From Bordetella genomosp. 11 (lineage in GTDB: Bacteria; Pseudomonadota; Gammaproteobacteria; Burkholderiales; Burkholderiaceae_B): DNA of 64,000 nt. The position numbers and the translations under genes were made by a program. The stretch lies in assembly GCF_002261215.1 (NCBI RefSeq), contig NZ_NEVS01000002.1, forward strand, positions 124,001 to 188,000. The letters are read 5' to 3'. Shown here piece after piece: positions 28,616 to 38,988 of the stretch. Position 1 is the stretch's first letter. The number at the start of each line of letters is the position of its first letter. The notes below the pieces were generated by a model. That model was given only the letters and a program-made list of their open reading frames with translations, made no database searches and was not told where the DNA came from.

Positions 28616-28966
28616 GGCTGTTCGTCCAGTCCTTCCTGATGCGTTGCAGTTGACGGGGCGTTGGCGAGTATGGCTTCGGCCGTGTCGAATTCTCATCGAA
28701 TTTTTCGTCGGCGATATGTCGTGCGCGGGCGTTGCCGCTGTCGCATCAAAAATGTCCACCGTATGCATTCCGGTCCGAGCGGCGCGCGGCCGCGCGACCG
28801 CGTCGCTGCTTAAGGGTCTCTTAATCATTCACTGAAGACAATGCCCGGCGTGGGTTTGCCACACCGCTCGCAAGAGAGGAAGTGCTCGGGAGTTCGCTTT
28901 GTTTATCGGTGCGGATTGTTTGTCCTGCCGCGGATGCGGCCGGAATGCTCGTGAAGAGAGGGCGCG
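28616..28966. other. Divergent control region between the membrane protein and waaA
   Basis: A 351-bp gap containing a PmrA-like box at 28809-28825. Small open frames exist, such as a 37-codon one from 28842, but none has a ribosome binding site or a recognisable product. Confidence 0.55.
28809..28825. promoter_or_regulatory. PmrA-like response-regulator box
   Basis: CTTAAG-GGTCT-CTTAAT is a direct repeat of the PmrA half-site (YTTAAK) with the exact 5-base spacing. It stands in a divergent promoter 1.5-3.6 kb from a PmrAB/QseBC-type two-component system. Confidence 0.5.
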
Positions 28967-30388
28967 ATGAATCGGACCCTCTACAGCTGTCTGGCGCGGG
29001 CTCTCGCGCCGCTATTGGCCGCGCGTGTGTTGATGCGGGCCCGTTTCGATTCTTCGTACGGCACGGCGATCGGCGAACGGTTCGGGTGGTATCGCGATGC
29101 GATGCATACCGGCGCGTTCGCCGGCGGCAGGGCGATGCGCGCGCGGCCGGTATGGGTGCACGCCGTCAGCCTGGGCGAGACCCGCGCCGCGCAGCCGTTG
29201 ATACAGGCGCTGCTGGATCGCCAGATCCCGGTGCTGCTTACGCACATGACCGCGACGGGGCGCCGCGAAGGCAGCAAGCTGTTTGCCGTCGCGATCGAGC
29301 GGGGCCAGTTGCGGCAAGCCTGGCTGCCCTACGATCTGCCCGGCGCCTGCAGCCGTTTTTTCGCGACGATGAATCCCGTCTGCGGCGTGCTGATCGAACG
29401 CGAGGTCTGGCCGAATCTGATCCACGAGGCCAATCGGCGTAGCGTTCCGATGATCATGGCCAGCGCGCGGCTGTCGGCGCGTTCGGCGCGGCGCGGCCTG
29501 CATGCGGGCAGGGTGCTGCGCGAGGCCTACGCCGGACTTGACATTGTGCTCGCGCAGTCCGAGGCGGACGCGCAACGCCTGCGCGCGGCCGGCGCGCGCC
29601 GTGTCGAGACCTGCGGCAACCTGAAGTTCGACTCGGTGCCCTCCGAGCATCAGATGGCGCGAGGCCGTGCCTGGCGAGCCGCGTGGGACCGGCCCGTCAT
29701 CACGGTGGCCAGTACGCACGAAGGCGAGGAAGCGGAATTCGCGCGCGCGGTCGCGGGACGCGCGGCGGAATTGGGAAATGCGTTGCTGGTCGTCGTGCCG
29801 CGCCATCCGGAAAGATTCGACGCCGTGGAAAAGCAATTGCAAGCCTGCGGCCTGCGTGTGGCGCGCCGCACGGCGATAGATCCCTGGCAGCCGCAGCCGG
29901 CGCACACGCAGGTGCTACTGGGCGATAGCATGGGCGAGCTGGCGACCTACTATGCCGCCAGCGATGTCGCCATCGTCGCGGGCAGCTTTATCGCCGAAGG
30001 CGGGCAGAATCTTATCGAAGCGTGCGCCGCCGGCGTGCCGGTTGTGGTCGGCCCGCATGCGCGCAACTTCCAGCAGGTCACGGATGAGGCCATCGCCGCC
30101 GGGGCCGCGCTACGCCGGCCTTCCGCCGGCGCGGCAATCGATGCCGCGGCCGGCTTGCTGGGCGACGTGTCCGCCGGGGCCGCGATGGCGGCCGCCGGCC
30201 TGCGCTACGTCGCCAGCCATGCCGGCGTCGTCAGGCGCACCATGATGTGTCTGGAGGCTTTCCTGTCGACCCATGGCGCCGGCGTGGCGGATGCCCTGGA
30301 AAACGCGGCCTCGGCGGCGGCTGCCCGCGAGGCGGCCCTGGCGCCGGACCCGATCGGGCCGGCCGGCCGTGCCATGGGCAGCGGCTAG
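28967..30388 (+). CDS. waaA: 3-deoxy-D-manno-octulosonic acid (Kdo) transferase
   Basis: A 473-residue GT-B transferase that adds Kdo to the lipid A precursor. An N-terminal hydrophobic anchor precedes the family stretches VWVHAVSLGETRAAQPLI and LLTHMTATGRREGSKLF. Conserved later segments are YDLPGACSRFFATMNPVCGVLIEREVWPNLI, GNLKFD, and the C-terminal FIAEGGQNLIEACAAGVPVVVGPHARNFQQVT. It is about 45 residues longer than E. coli WaaA owing to an Ala-rich C-terminal tail. The ATG at 28967 has AAGAGAGGG upstream. It ends tail-to-tail with the sensor kinase, sharing a CTAG. It may be a second, regulated copy, which the window cannot show. Confidence 0.92.
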   Translation: MNRTLYSCLARALAPLLAARVLMRARFDSSYGTAIGERFGWYRDAMHTGAFAGGRAMRARPVWVHAVSLGETRAAQPLIQALLDRQIPVLLTHMTATGRREGSKLFAVAIERGQLRQAWLPYDLPGACSRFFATMNPVCGVLIEREVWPNLIHEANRRSVPMIMASARLSARSARRGLHAGRVLREAYAGLDIVLAQSEADAQRLRAAGARRVETCGNLKFDSVPSEHQMARGRAWRAAWDRPVITVASTHEGEEAEFARAVAGRAAELGNALLVVVPRHPERFDAVEKQLQACGLRVARRTAIDPWQPQPAHTQVLLGDSMGELATYYAASDVAIVAGSFIAEGGQNLIEACAAGVPVVVGPHARNFQQVTDEAIAAGAALRRPSAGAAIDAAAGLLGDVSAGAAMAAAGLRYVASHAGVVRRTMMCLEAFLSTHGAGVADALENAASAAAAREAALAPDPIGPAGRAMGSG

Positions 30389-31775
30389 CCCGGCGGCGCC
30401 GCTGTGGCGTGGCTTGCCACGCGGGAGGGCGCGGCGTCGATTTCCGGCTGGGTGCGCAGGCCATCGTGGTAGTACAGCACCAGCCGCGCGCGCAGTCCCG
30501 GTCCCGGTTCGAGGTTGCTGAGCTGCAATTCCGCCCGATGCCGGTCGGCGACTCGGCGGGCGATGGCAAGCCCCAATCCGGAGCCGTGCGCGGCGGACCC
30601 GGCCACCCGATAGAAGCGGTCGAATACCCGTTCGAGCTCGCCCGGCGGGATCCCCGGGCCGCTGTCGGTGACATCGGCCCAGGCGTACTCCTCTTGCCAT
30701 CCGATGGAAACATCGACGCGTCCGCCCTCCGGCGTGTAGCGGATGGCGTTGTCCACCAGATTGGCCAGCAGTACGGTAATCGCCGCGGGGGCGCCGACGG
30801 CGGGAACCTGTCGATGCCGGTCGCGCAGCAATCCCAGGTCGATATTTTTCTGCTCGGCCAGGATCGAGGCGTCGCTGACGACCTGTGTCGCGACCTGGGC
30901 AAGATCGAACGCGCCTTCGTTGGGCGTTACCCCGGCATCTTCCCGCGCCAAAGTCAGCAACTGGCGGACGAGATGGATGGTGCGGTTCAGCCGCCCGTCT
31001 ATCTTGGTCAGCAGCTCGGGATTGCCCTGGAGCGCGCCATCGCGGGCGGCGAGCTGGAATTGCAGTTTGAGGGCGGTCAGGGGCGAGCGCAGCTCATGCG
31101 CCGCGTCCGCGACGAACAGCCGCTGGCTGCGCAATGCGGTATCCAGGCGTGCGAGCAGATCGTTCATGCGCGCGACCAGGGGCATGAACTCGCTGGATAT
31201 GCGATTGTCCAGGCGCAGCGGGTCCAGTACATCCGCCGAGCGCGTGGCGATCAGGTCCGACAGGGTGGTAAGCGGGCGCAGCCCGCGCGTAACGACGAAC
31301 CACACGAGCAGGATGGCGCAGGGAAAGAGCAGCGCCAGGGGCCATAGCACGCGCGCCGCCAGTTTCAGGGCGAGTTCATTGCGTATGGCGGTCGGCTGCG
31401 CGACCTGGACCACGCGGTCGCCGTCCGTCAGGCCGAACGCGCGCCAGCGCCTGCCCTGGAATTCGGCGTCATGGAATCCATCGCCCAGTGGGGGCAATCC
31501 GGTGCTCGCCAGGGAGCGGTAGCCGATTTTTCCGGCGGCGTCCCATATCTGGATGGCGATGCCGTCGTCGGCGATGCCTTCGAAGTCGGGAGACTTCTCT
31601 ATGGCGACGTCCGAGTCCGCGCCATGGGGCAGGGAGATGGCGACGGCATGCAACTCGTAGTCAAAGAGTTCCCCCGCCTCGATTGTGGCGGTACGGAAGA
31701 TCAGGTAGCCCGCCATCGCACTGACGGCGGCGAAGCCGCAAATCAGCCAGGCGAGCAGCCAGCGTTTCATGGACC

Positions 31776-31779
<4 letters not shown>
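30385..31779 (-). CDS. PmrB/QseC-type sensor histidine kinase
   Basis: A 464-residue membrane kinase. An N-terminal membrane helix (about residues 7-29), a periplasmic domain of about 115 residues and a second helix (about 145-165) lead to a HAMP region. The phosphorylated histidine is His228 in VADAAHELRSPLTALK. The ATPase domain holds LLANLVDNAIRYTPEGG (N box), DSGPGIPPGELERVFDRFYRV and GSGLGLAIARRV. The ATG overlaps the response-regulator stop (ATGA). The family includes PmrB (Fe3+, polymyxin) and QseC; the signal here is unknown. Confidence 0.9.
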
Positions 31780-32447
<668 letters not shown>

Positions 32448-32829
32448 ATCGGCGCTCCGGAACCGGGGCGTCCGTTCGGCCCCGCTGCTTCGACATGGAA
32501 TTGTGGCGGACGTTCCACCGCGACGGCGCGCGTGTGCCCAGCCGGAAGTCCTCGCGCGGGTGTATGGCGAAATGAAAGGTAGGTAAATGCGCACGGGCGC
32601 CGCGCGGCAGGCGGGCGGCGATCCGGACGGCGTCAGCCCCTTGAAGGGAAATCGACATGATTTTTCTTTTCGATGATCCCGGCAAAGCGGGCGAAGGCCC
32701 GTCGCGGCTGATCCGGGAAGGGCGGCGCAGTCCATGGCGCAGGAGGCCCGTGGCCGATCCGCGCTACACCCGTTTTCGAGGACGCCGCGGCCTGATCGAA
32801 GGGCGTCTCGCCGAGGTATGATCCCCGGC
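32448..32829. other. Gap between the response regulator and fetA, with a possible short ORF
   Basis: A 382-bp region between divergent units. It must hold promoters for both. The right half has an open frame of 54 codons (32657-32821) described separately. No clear -35/-10 pair is visible, and no PmrA-like box is found here. Confidence 0.5.
32657..32821 (+). CDS. Possible 54-residue small protein upstream of fetA
   Basis: The frame starts with ATG at 32657, preceded by AAGGGAAA at good spacing, and encodes MIFLFDDPGKAGEGPSRLI and then a basic Arg-rich segment ending IEGRLAEV. It stops 8 bp before the chosen fetA ATG, which suggests translational coupling. The Arg-rich composition is also what random high-GC sequence gives, so it is only a candidate. 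I do not recognise a family. Confidence 0.25.
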   Translation: MIFLFDDPGKAGEGPSRLIREGRRSPWRRRPVADPRYTRFRGRRGLIEGRLAEV

Positions 32830-33429
32830 ATGCCGTTACTGGAACTGACTCAGCTTTCGTCCCCGCGCCTGTCGCCGGTGGACCTGCGCTGCGAAGCCGG
32901 TGACTGTCACGCGGTCCTGGGTCCGTCCGGGTCGGGGAAATCCGTGCTGCTGCGCCTGATCGCCGACCTGGACCCTGGCCAGGGCACGGTCGCCCTGCGC
33001 GGTGTCGACCGTGCGCGGATGTCGGCGCCGCAATGGCGCCGGCAGGTGGTGTACTGCCAGGCGGAAGCGGGATGGTGGCATGAACAGGTCGCGTCCCATT
33101 TTCCCGATCGCGCCGCGGCGCTTGCCATCATGGCGCGCCTGGGGCTGTCGCCCGACAAGCTGGATGCCATGGTGCACGATCTATCGACTGGCGAACGGCA
33201 GCGTTTGGGATTGATACGCGCGTTGCTACTGCGTCCCGCGGTCCTGCTGCTGGACGAGCCGACCGCATCGCTGGACGCGCAGTCCACCTTGCGGGTCGAA
33301 CAGGAAATCGAAGCCTGCCGGCGCGATGGCGCGGCCGTGCTTTGGGTGACACACAGCGCCGAACAGGCGCGGCGCGTGGCCACGCATTTCTGGAATATGC
33401 AGCAGGGACGCCTGGAGCACGCCGGATGA
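32830..33429 (+). CDS. fetA: FetA-type ABC transporter ATP-binding protein
   Basis: A 199-residue compact ABC ATPase. Walker A is GPSGSGKS (residues 31-38), the signature is LSTGERQRLGLIRALLL, Walker B is LLLDEPTASLDAQ and the H-loop is VLWVTHSAEQA. The small size and a FetB-family partner point to E. coli FetAB (YbbLM), proposed to export iron and aid oxidative-stress resistance. It overlaps fetB by four bases. Either ATG at 32818 or 32830 is possible; I chose the second because GAGGT lies upstream. Confidence 0.82.
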   Translation: MPLLELTQLSSPRLSPVDLRCEAGDCHAVLGPSGSGKSVLLRLIADLDPGQGTVALRGVDRARMSAPQWRRQVVYCQAEAGWWHEQVASHFPDRAAALAIMARLGLSPDKLDAMVHDLSTGERQRLGLIRALLLRPAVLLLDEPTASLDAQSTLRVEQEIEACRRDGAAVLWVTHSAEQARRVATHFWNMQQGRLEHAG

Positions 33430-34241
33430 ATGTGATTTACCTGAGCGCCTCGGATATCGCGCTGGCCGCATGCCTGGTCGCGCTGGCGGCGCTGATCTCC
33501 ATGGGCATGCGCCTGGCCCTGCACGGCCAGGTCCTGTGGGCGGCGGCGCGGACGGTCGTGCAGCTTTTGTTGGTCGGGCATATCCTGCGCCTGGTGTTCG
33601 CGCATGCATCGGCATGGCTGACCGTCCTGGTGTGCGTGGTCATGATGGCCCTTGCCGCGCGCGAGGTTGCCGCGCGGCCGGCGGTCCGGATGAAGGGACA
33701 CGGCAATGGCGTCGTCGCGGCGCTTACCGTGATGTCCACCACACTGGTAACGGCCATGTTCGTCCTGCATACCGCGATGCGGCCCGATCCTTGGTACGAC
33801 CCGCGCTACAGCATCGCGCTGGTCGGGATCGTCTTGGGCAGCGTATTGAATTCCGCAAGCCTGAGCCTGGATACCATCCTGTCCGGCGTGCGGCGCGAAC
33901 GCGGGGCGATCGAGGCCAGGCTGGCGCTGGGCGCTTCCGCGCGGCAGGCGTTCGCGGGCCTGCTGCGCGAGTCCGTGCGGCGCGGCATCGTTCCCAGCGT
34001 CAACCAGATGTCGGCCGCCGGCATCATCACCTTGCCCGGCATCATGACCGGCCAGATCATCGCCGGGATGGATCCCGTGGAAGCCGCCAAATACCAGATC
34101 CTGCTGATGTTCCTGCTGTGCGGCGCCAGCGCGCTGGCCGCCATGGGCGCCGCCTATGCGGCCATGCGGCGACTGACGGATACGCGCGACCGCCTGCGGC
34201 TGGACCGGCTGCACCCACCCGCCAGCCGCCCCGGCCGCTAA
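33426..34241 (+). CDS. fetB: FetB-type ABC exporter permease
   Basis: A 271-residue membrane protein of the UPF0014/FetB family. About seven membrane segments are visible, starting LSASDIALAACLVALAALISMGMRLAL. Family stretches are LVGIVLGSVLNSASLSLD and VNQMSAAGIITLPGIMTGQIIAGMDPVEAAKYQILLMF. It is translationally coupled to fetA. Its proposed substrate in E. coli is iron; here this is inferred by family. Confidence 0.88.
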   Translation: MNVIYLSASDIALAACLVALAALISMGMRLALHGQVLWAAARTVVQLLLVGHILRLVFAHASAWLTVLVCVVMMALAAREVAARPAVRMKGHGNGVVAALTVMSTTLVTAMFVLHTAMRPDPWYDPRYSIALVGIVLGSVLNSASLSLDTILSGVRRERGAIEARLALGASARQAFAGLLRESVRRGIVPSVNQMSAAGIITLPGIMTGQIIAGMDPVEAAKYQILLMFLLCGASALAAMGAAYAAMRRLTDTRDRLRLDRLHPPASRPGR

Positions 34242-34398
34242 CGGCAGCCGACTGTCCGGTCAGGCCGCGCGATCGGAGTTTTCGCGTTTCTTTTCCTGCC
34301 CGGTAAGTCGATGAGCCCCGCGCTTCCGTCGTGGCGAATTGCGGGAACATTCGCATGGACGCCCGTACACAAGCTGCTCTTTCTTACAGGCGAGCAGT

Positions 34399-37300
34399 AT
34401 GTGCAGCAGGAACCAGGGCGGCGGCGCGAGGGGCCGCCGCGCCACGGCGATGGGCGGGCGAGCGGACGGGCCGGCGTCCGTGCTTGCGGTCATGGGTGGA
34501 GGCCGGCGATGCAAAACAGCATGGCGCCTGCGAATCGGCGGCGGCGTCATGGCGGCCAGCCTGCTGCTTCCCGCACCGGCATACGGGCAGGATGGGCGGC
34601 CGGCCGGATCGTCGCCGGACGGTTTCCGTACGGGTGAATACCGGGCACTGTGGGCGCTGGAAGCCGTTCATGCCGCCGATGCGTATGCGCTCGGCTACAC
34701 GGGCAAGGGCGTGCGGGTCGCGGTGATCGACGATGGCGACTTCCTGGACCACGCCGAGTTCGCGGACCGCGTGGGCCCGTGGACGCAAAGCGGACCGAGC
34801 CGCTCGGCACCGGCCTGGCGGGTGGGCGGCCACAGTACCGCGGTGTCCGGCGTTCTCGGGGCGGCGAAAGACGGGCGTGGCATGCACGGCATTGCCTACG
34901 ATGCCAGCCTGGTGCCGATCGCGAACGAAACGATGGCCCGGGCCCAATCGGCCCTGGCGATACGCGATGCCATCGATCGCGGCGCCAGGATACTCAACGG
35001 CAGCTACGGCTACGACGTCTTTCCCGACCTGTACGCCGATGACGGCCAGGGGAATATGAAACCGCGCTCGCAGCATATGCAGTCGTTCTATCTGCGGGAA
35101 GGCGGCGACGGCTTGGCCGCGCACAGCGACGAGGTAGAGGCCTTGCGCTATGTGGCGGCGCACGATGCGGTCATGGTCTATTCCGCCGGCAACGATTTCG
35201 ACAGGCATCCGGTCGCGGCGGCGCATCCGGCCAGCACGCCGCTGCTGCCTTATATCCGTCCGGCAAATCATTTCACCGGCGTGTACCGCATCGTCGACGA
35301 GGAAAACGTGTTCTACGACCCGCGCTATCGCGCGGAGGATTATGCCGCGCTCGACCCGTCGGATAGCCGCCTGGGCCGCCTGGACTTCGGCGATGTGGAA
35401 TCCGCGGTAATCGCGGTGGCCGCCGTCGGCCCGTCGAAGCGGATCGCGTCGTACAGCAACCGCTGCGGCGTGGCGTGGCGCTGGTGCATCGCTGGGCCCG
35501 GCGGCGACGAGCCGCAGCCCGGCCTATCGTGGGAGTCGTCGGGCATGTATATGCCGCAAACGCACGGGGGCTATTCGGCGGAGTACATGGTCGGTACCTC
35601 TTTCGCCTCGCCCATGGTGGCGGGCGCGCTTGCCGTTACGCAGCAGGCATTCCCGTATATGACCATGCGGCAGATTCGCGAGATCGTATTGACCTCTGCC
35701 GACCGCGGGGGCCATCTGGCCGACCGCATGGTTTACGGCTGGGGGCTGCTGGACCTGGGCCGTGCGGTAAAAGGCCCGGTGCTATTCGGCGGCGATGGGT
35801 TCGCGCCCATCTTCGATGTCGATACGCGCGGCCACGACTCCTGGTGGTTCAACGACATCGACGGGCAGGGAGGACTGACCAAGCGCGGCGCGGGCCTGCT
35901 GGCGATGATGGGGCACAACCGCTATACGGGACCCACCAGGGTGAAGGGCGGCACGCTGGCCGTGCACGGTTCGATCGCGCGATCGGCCTTGACGGTGGAG
36001 CGCGGCGGTACGCTGGCGGGTTCGGGAACGGTCGGCGACGCGGAAATCTTCGGTACGGTGGCGCCCGGCCAGCCCGGTGCTGCCTTGCGCGTGGCAGGCG
36101 ATTATGTGCAGCATGCGCAGGGCGTATACCTTGCCGTCATCAGCGCGGATGGTACGTCGTCGGACCGTATCCAGGTGCGGGGCAAGGCACGGCTGGACGA
36201 TGCGGTGCTGCGGATCGCGGGCCTGGGGCCGCATGCCATCGGGCGGGAATATACGGTGTTGCAGGCCGCCGGCGGCATCCAGGGAAACTATGCGCGGCTG
36301 CCCGATCCCTATCTGTTCCTGGACCTGGAACAAGGCCTGCGCGATGCGGACCCCACCCGCTACCGCGTTGCCGTGCGCCGCAACGCGACGGCCTTTGCCT
36401 CGGCGGCGCATACGTCCAACCAGCGGGCAGTCGCGCGAGCGCTGGATACGGCGGCCGCCGGCGTCGCGCCTTTTGACCTGACGGTGATGGCGACACAGGT
36501 GGACGGCCTGGCGCGCCGCTTCGATCGCTGGTCCGGCGAAGCGCATGCCAGCACCTTGGGCGTTTTGAACACGCAGTCCGCGCAGGCACGCGAAGGCATG
36601 CTGGGCCGCGCGCGCGCGATGACGGGCGGTATCGCATCCGCGCAACCGCAGTCTGTCGTCCTGGACGAGACCGGCAAGGCAACATGGGCGCAGTATGTGG
36701 GCGTACGCGATCGCGCGTCCGGGGATGGCGAAGCGGCCGGCGTCGATGCCACCCGCTCGGGCCTGTTCTTTGGCGCCGACATGCCGTTGCAGGGCGGCGT
36801 GCGCGATGGCGCCCGTCTCGGCCTGATGGCGGGGTATACCGGCGGCGGTATCCGGGTCGGCGATCGCCGCGGCACCGCCAAGGTCGACAGCTACACGCTG
36901 GGAGGCTACGGCAGCGCGCCGTTGGGCACGCCCGGCAAAGGCAGCGGCCAGGCGGGCGCCACGCTGCGCTACGGCGCCTCGTACAGCTGGCACGCCGTAT
37001 CGAGCAGGCGCGATACGGCCGGTCTGCAGACGGCCGCGGGCCGCTACAAGGCGGGTAGCGCGCAGGTATTCGGCGAAGCGGGCTTGCCTTATGCCATGGG
37101 TGCCGTCACGCTCGAACCCCATGCCGGTCTGGCCTATGTCGATACGCGCCGCCGCGCCTTCGACGAATCGGGGGACGCTGGCCTGCGCGCCGCCGCCGCC
37201 GGGCAGCGGCTGGTGTATTCGACCCTGGGCCTGCGTGTTGCCGGCGGCCGGACCTTGCGGGACGGCACGCGGCTGTCGCTGCGCGGTGGCGCGGGATGGC

Positions 37301-37524
37301 GGCACGCCTATGGCGAAACGACCCCCATGGCGCGCATGCGTTTCGAGCAGGGCGCCGCTTTCGATGTGCGCGGCGCCCCGCTCGCTCGCGATGTCATGCT
37401 GCTGGAGGCGGGCGCCACGCTGCATGCGGATCGCGGAATGCGGTTAAGCCTGGACTACACGAGCCAGGTGGGGCGGGGCGTGCAATCCCACGCCGTAAGT
37501 GCGAACGCGGCCTGGATGTTCTGA
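34399..37524 (+). CDS. Subtilisin-like (S8) serine protease autotransporter
   Basis: A protein of about 1041 residues that carries its own outer-membrane barrel. After an extended N-terminal region with hydrophobic core GVMAASLLLPAPAYG (signal cleavage likely near AYGQ), the S8 domain has Asp111 (VAVIDDGD), His145 (GGHSTAVSG) and Ser401 (GTSFASPMVAGA). A beta-helical segment follows (TRVKGGTLAVHGS, GTLAGSGTVGDAEI, GTVAPG), typical of passenger stems. The C-terminal 280 residues form the autotransporter barrel and end in phenylalanine. Bordetella SphB1 is a lipoprotein of this kind, but no lipobox is seen here. The start is uncertain: the ATG at 34399 has AGGCGAG upstream; ATGs at 34450 and 34492 are also possible. 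Confidence 0.88.
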   Translation: MCSRNQGGGARGRRATAMGGRADGPASVLAVMGGGRRCKTAWRLRIGGGVMAASLLLPAPAYGQDGRPAGSSPDGFRTGEYRALWALEAVHAADAYALGYTGKGVRVAVIDDGDFLDHAEFADRVGPWTQSGPSRSAPAWRVGGHSTAVSGVLGAAKDGRGMHGIAYDASLVPIANETMARAQSALAIRDAIDRGARILNGSYGYDVFPDLYADDGQGNMKPRSQHMQSFYLREGGDGLAAHSDEVEALRYVAAHDAVMVYSAGNDFDRHPVAAAHPASTPLLPYIRPANHFTGVYRIVDEENVFYDPRYRAEDYAALDPSDSRLGRLDFGDVESAVIAVAAVGPSKRIASYSNRCGVAWRWCIAGPGGDEPQPGLSWESSGMYMPQTHGGYSAEYMVGTSFASPMVAGALAVTQQAFPYMTMRQIREIVLTSADRGGHLADRMVYGWGLLDLGRAVKGPVLFGGDGFAPIFDVDTRGHDSWWFNDIDGQGGLTKRGAGLLAMMGHNRYTGPTRVKGGTLAVHGSIARSALTVERGGTLAGSGTVGDAEIFGTVAPGQPGAALRVAGDYVQHAQGVYLAVISADGTSSDRIQVRGKARLDDAVLRIAGLGPHAIGREYTVLQAAGGIQGNYARLPDPYLFLDLEQGLRDADPTRYRVAVRRNATAFASAAHTSNQRAVARALDTAAAGVAPFDLTVMATQVDGLARRFDRWSGEAHASTLGVLNTQSAQAREGMLGRARAMTGGIASAQPQSVVLDETGKATWAQYVGVRDRASGDGEAAGVDATRSGLFFGADMPLQGGVRDGARLGLMAGYTGGGIRVGDRRGTAKVDSYTLGGYGSAPLGTPGKGSGQAGATLRYGASYSWHAVSSRRDTAGLQTAAGRYKAGSAQVFGEAGLPYAMGAVTLEPHAGLAYVDTRRRAFDESGDAGLRAAAAGQRLVYSTLGLRVAGGRTLRDGTRLSLRGGAGWRHAYGETTPMARMRFEQGAAFDVRGAPLARDVMLLEAGATLHADRGMRLSLDYTSQVGRGVQSHAVSANAAWMF

Positions 37525-37593
37525 TGGGCCGCGTGCGCGGCGGTATGCGCCTGCTCATGTCGCCCTGCGTCGCGGCATCGCCCGGGTCGCCGC

Positions 37594-38988
37594 TCAGGCC
37601 TCCGGCCCCCTGGGCCTTCCGGCGGCGTGCGCCATCAGGCTGCCGGCGTCGGCTGTCCGTTCGAGTGCCCAGACGCCATCGATGATGGCTTGCGGGTCGC
37701 AGCCGGTATTGCCGTAGGCGCAGAGCTCGCGCAGCTTGCGTTCGAGGTCCGTGTCGGCAAGCGGGTTGGAGGCCGACCCTCGCGCCGCGGCGACCCGATG
37801 CGCGAAGATGCGGCCGTCGTCCAGCGCGATGCGGACTTCCACCGCATCGATGGCGTAGTGGGGGTCGTCGTGGAAGTGCAGCCGCGTGTCCAGGACATGT
37901 GCGCGCGGGTCGGCGACGGCGGCGTCGGAGAACTCGGCCAGGCCGGCGCGCCCATGCAGCAGGCAGGCGGCGACGGCATGCTGGGCACTGACCTGCGATT
38001 CCCGCCCCGTGCGTGCGCCGGGGCGATCGGTGCGTTGGCGCAGCAGCGGGTGGCCGTGCAGGTCCACGCGCGCCACGCGCGCCAGGTCGACGGCGCCCAG
38101 CGCCGGGTCGCCGCGCAGGGCGAGCACAGCCTCGATCACCGGGTTCAGCACGACGCCGCAAGGGTAGGGCTTGTAGGTGTTGCCGCCCAGCTCCCAGCGC
38201 TGGCCCAGTTCGCCGTTCAGTTGCGCCGGGTCCGGGGAATCCGACAGCACCTGCAGGACTCCGCGCGGCCCTTCCAGCGGCTGGTCGGGCCCCGTGTAGC
38301 CTTCGCGCGCGAGCAGCGCGGAAAGCAGGCCGTTGCGGGCCGCATTGCCCACCGCGATGCTCTTGGCCATCGTGCCCAGGGTCTCTACCAGGCCGCCGGT
38401 CTGGTTGCCGGCGCTGGCCAGGGCCCAGCCGGTACGGCAAGGATCCAGCCCCAGCAGCCGGGCGGCGGCGATGGCCGCCCCGAATACCCCGCAGGTCGAC
38501 GTGATATGCCAGCCTCGCGTGTAGTGGCCCAGCGTCAGCGCCTTGCCCATGCGGCATTCGATTTCCGCGCCCAGTATGAAAGCGTGCAGCAATTGCGCGC
38601 CGGTGATGGAGCGGCATTGCGCCAGCGCGAAGACCACCGGCGCGACCGGCGCGGTCGGATGGATGATGGTGGCGGGGTGCGTGTCGTCGAAATCGAAGAC
38701 GTTGGCCGCCATCGCGTTCAAGCTGGCTGCGTGCAGGATATCGGTGCGCTTGCCGCGTCCGATGATATCGGCCTGCCCGCCGGCGCTGAACGGCGCGAAG
38801 ACGCGGGCGGCGATGTCCAGGGTGGGGTCGGTGGCGCCGGCCAGTGCCACCGCGAAGTAATTCAACAGCGAACGCCTCGCTTCATGGCGCACCGTCTCCG
38901 GGATGTCTTCCCAGCGCCACTCCGCCCCGAATCTGGCGACGTCCCGTGTCAGGGGGCCGAAGTGGTCCAGGCGGGATGCGTGCGACAT
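37594..38988 (-). CDS. MmgE/PrpD family protein (dehydratase/isomerase-like), catabolic cluster A
   Basis: A 464-residue member of the MmgE/PrpD family, which includes 2-methylcitrate dehydratase and cis-aconitate decarboxylase. The conserved stretches are RRSLLNYFAVALAGATDPT, NVFDFDDTHPATIIHPTAPVAPVVFA, ETLGTMAKSIAVGNAARNGLLSALLA and YKPYPCGVVLNPVIEAVL. The ATG at 38988 follows GGAGCAGAT. It is divergent from the SDR-HIBADH-lyase-Bug genes over a 214-bp AT-rich region. The substrate is unknown. Confidence 0.88.
   Translation of the reverse strand: MSHASRLDHFGPLTRDVARFGAEWRWEDIPETVRHEARRSLLNYFAVALAGATDPTLDIAARVFAPFSAGGQADIIGRGKRTDILHAASLNAMAANVFDFDDTHPATIIHPTAPVAPVVFALAQCRSITGAQLLHAFILGAEIECRMGKALTLGHYTRGWHITSTCGVFGAAIAAARLLGLDPCRTGWALASAGNQTGGLVETLGTMAKSIAVGNAARNGLLSALLAREGYTGPDQPLEGPRGVLQVLSDSPDPAQLNGELGQRWELGGNTYKPYPCGVVLNPVIEAVLALRGDPALGAVDLARVARVDLHGHPLLRQRTDRPGARTGRESQVSAQHAVAACLLHGRAGLAEFSDAAVADPRAHVLDTRLHFHDDPHYAIDAVEVRIALDDGRIFAHRVAAARGSASNPLADTDLERKLRELCAYGNTGCDPQAIIDGVWALERTADAGSLMAHAAGRPRGPEA

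Noticed and set aside
28842..28955. A 37-codon frame upstream of waaA
   Set aside because: No ribosome binding site; ends in the waaA leader; no recognisable product.
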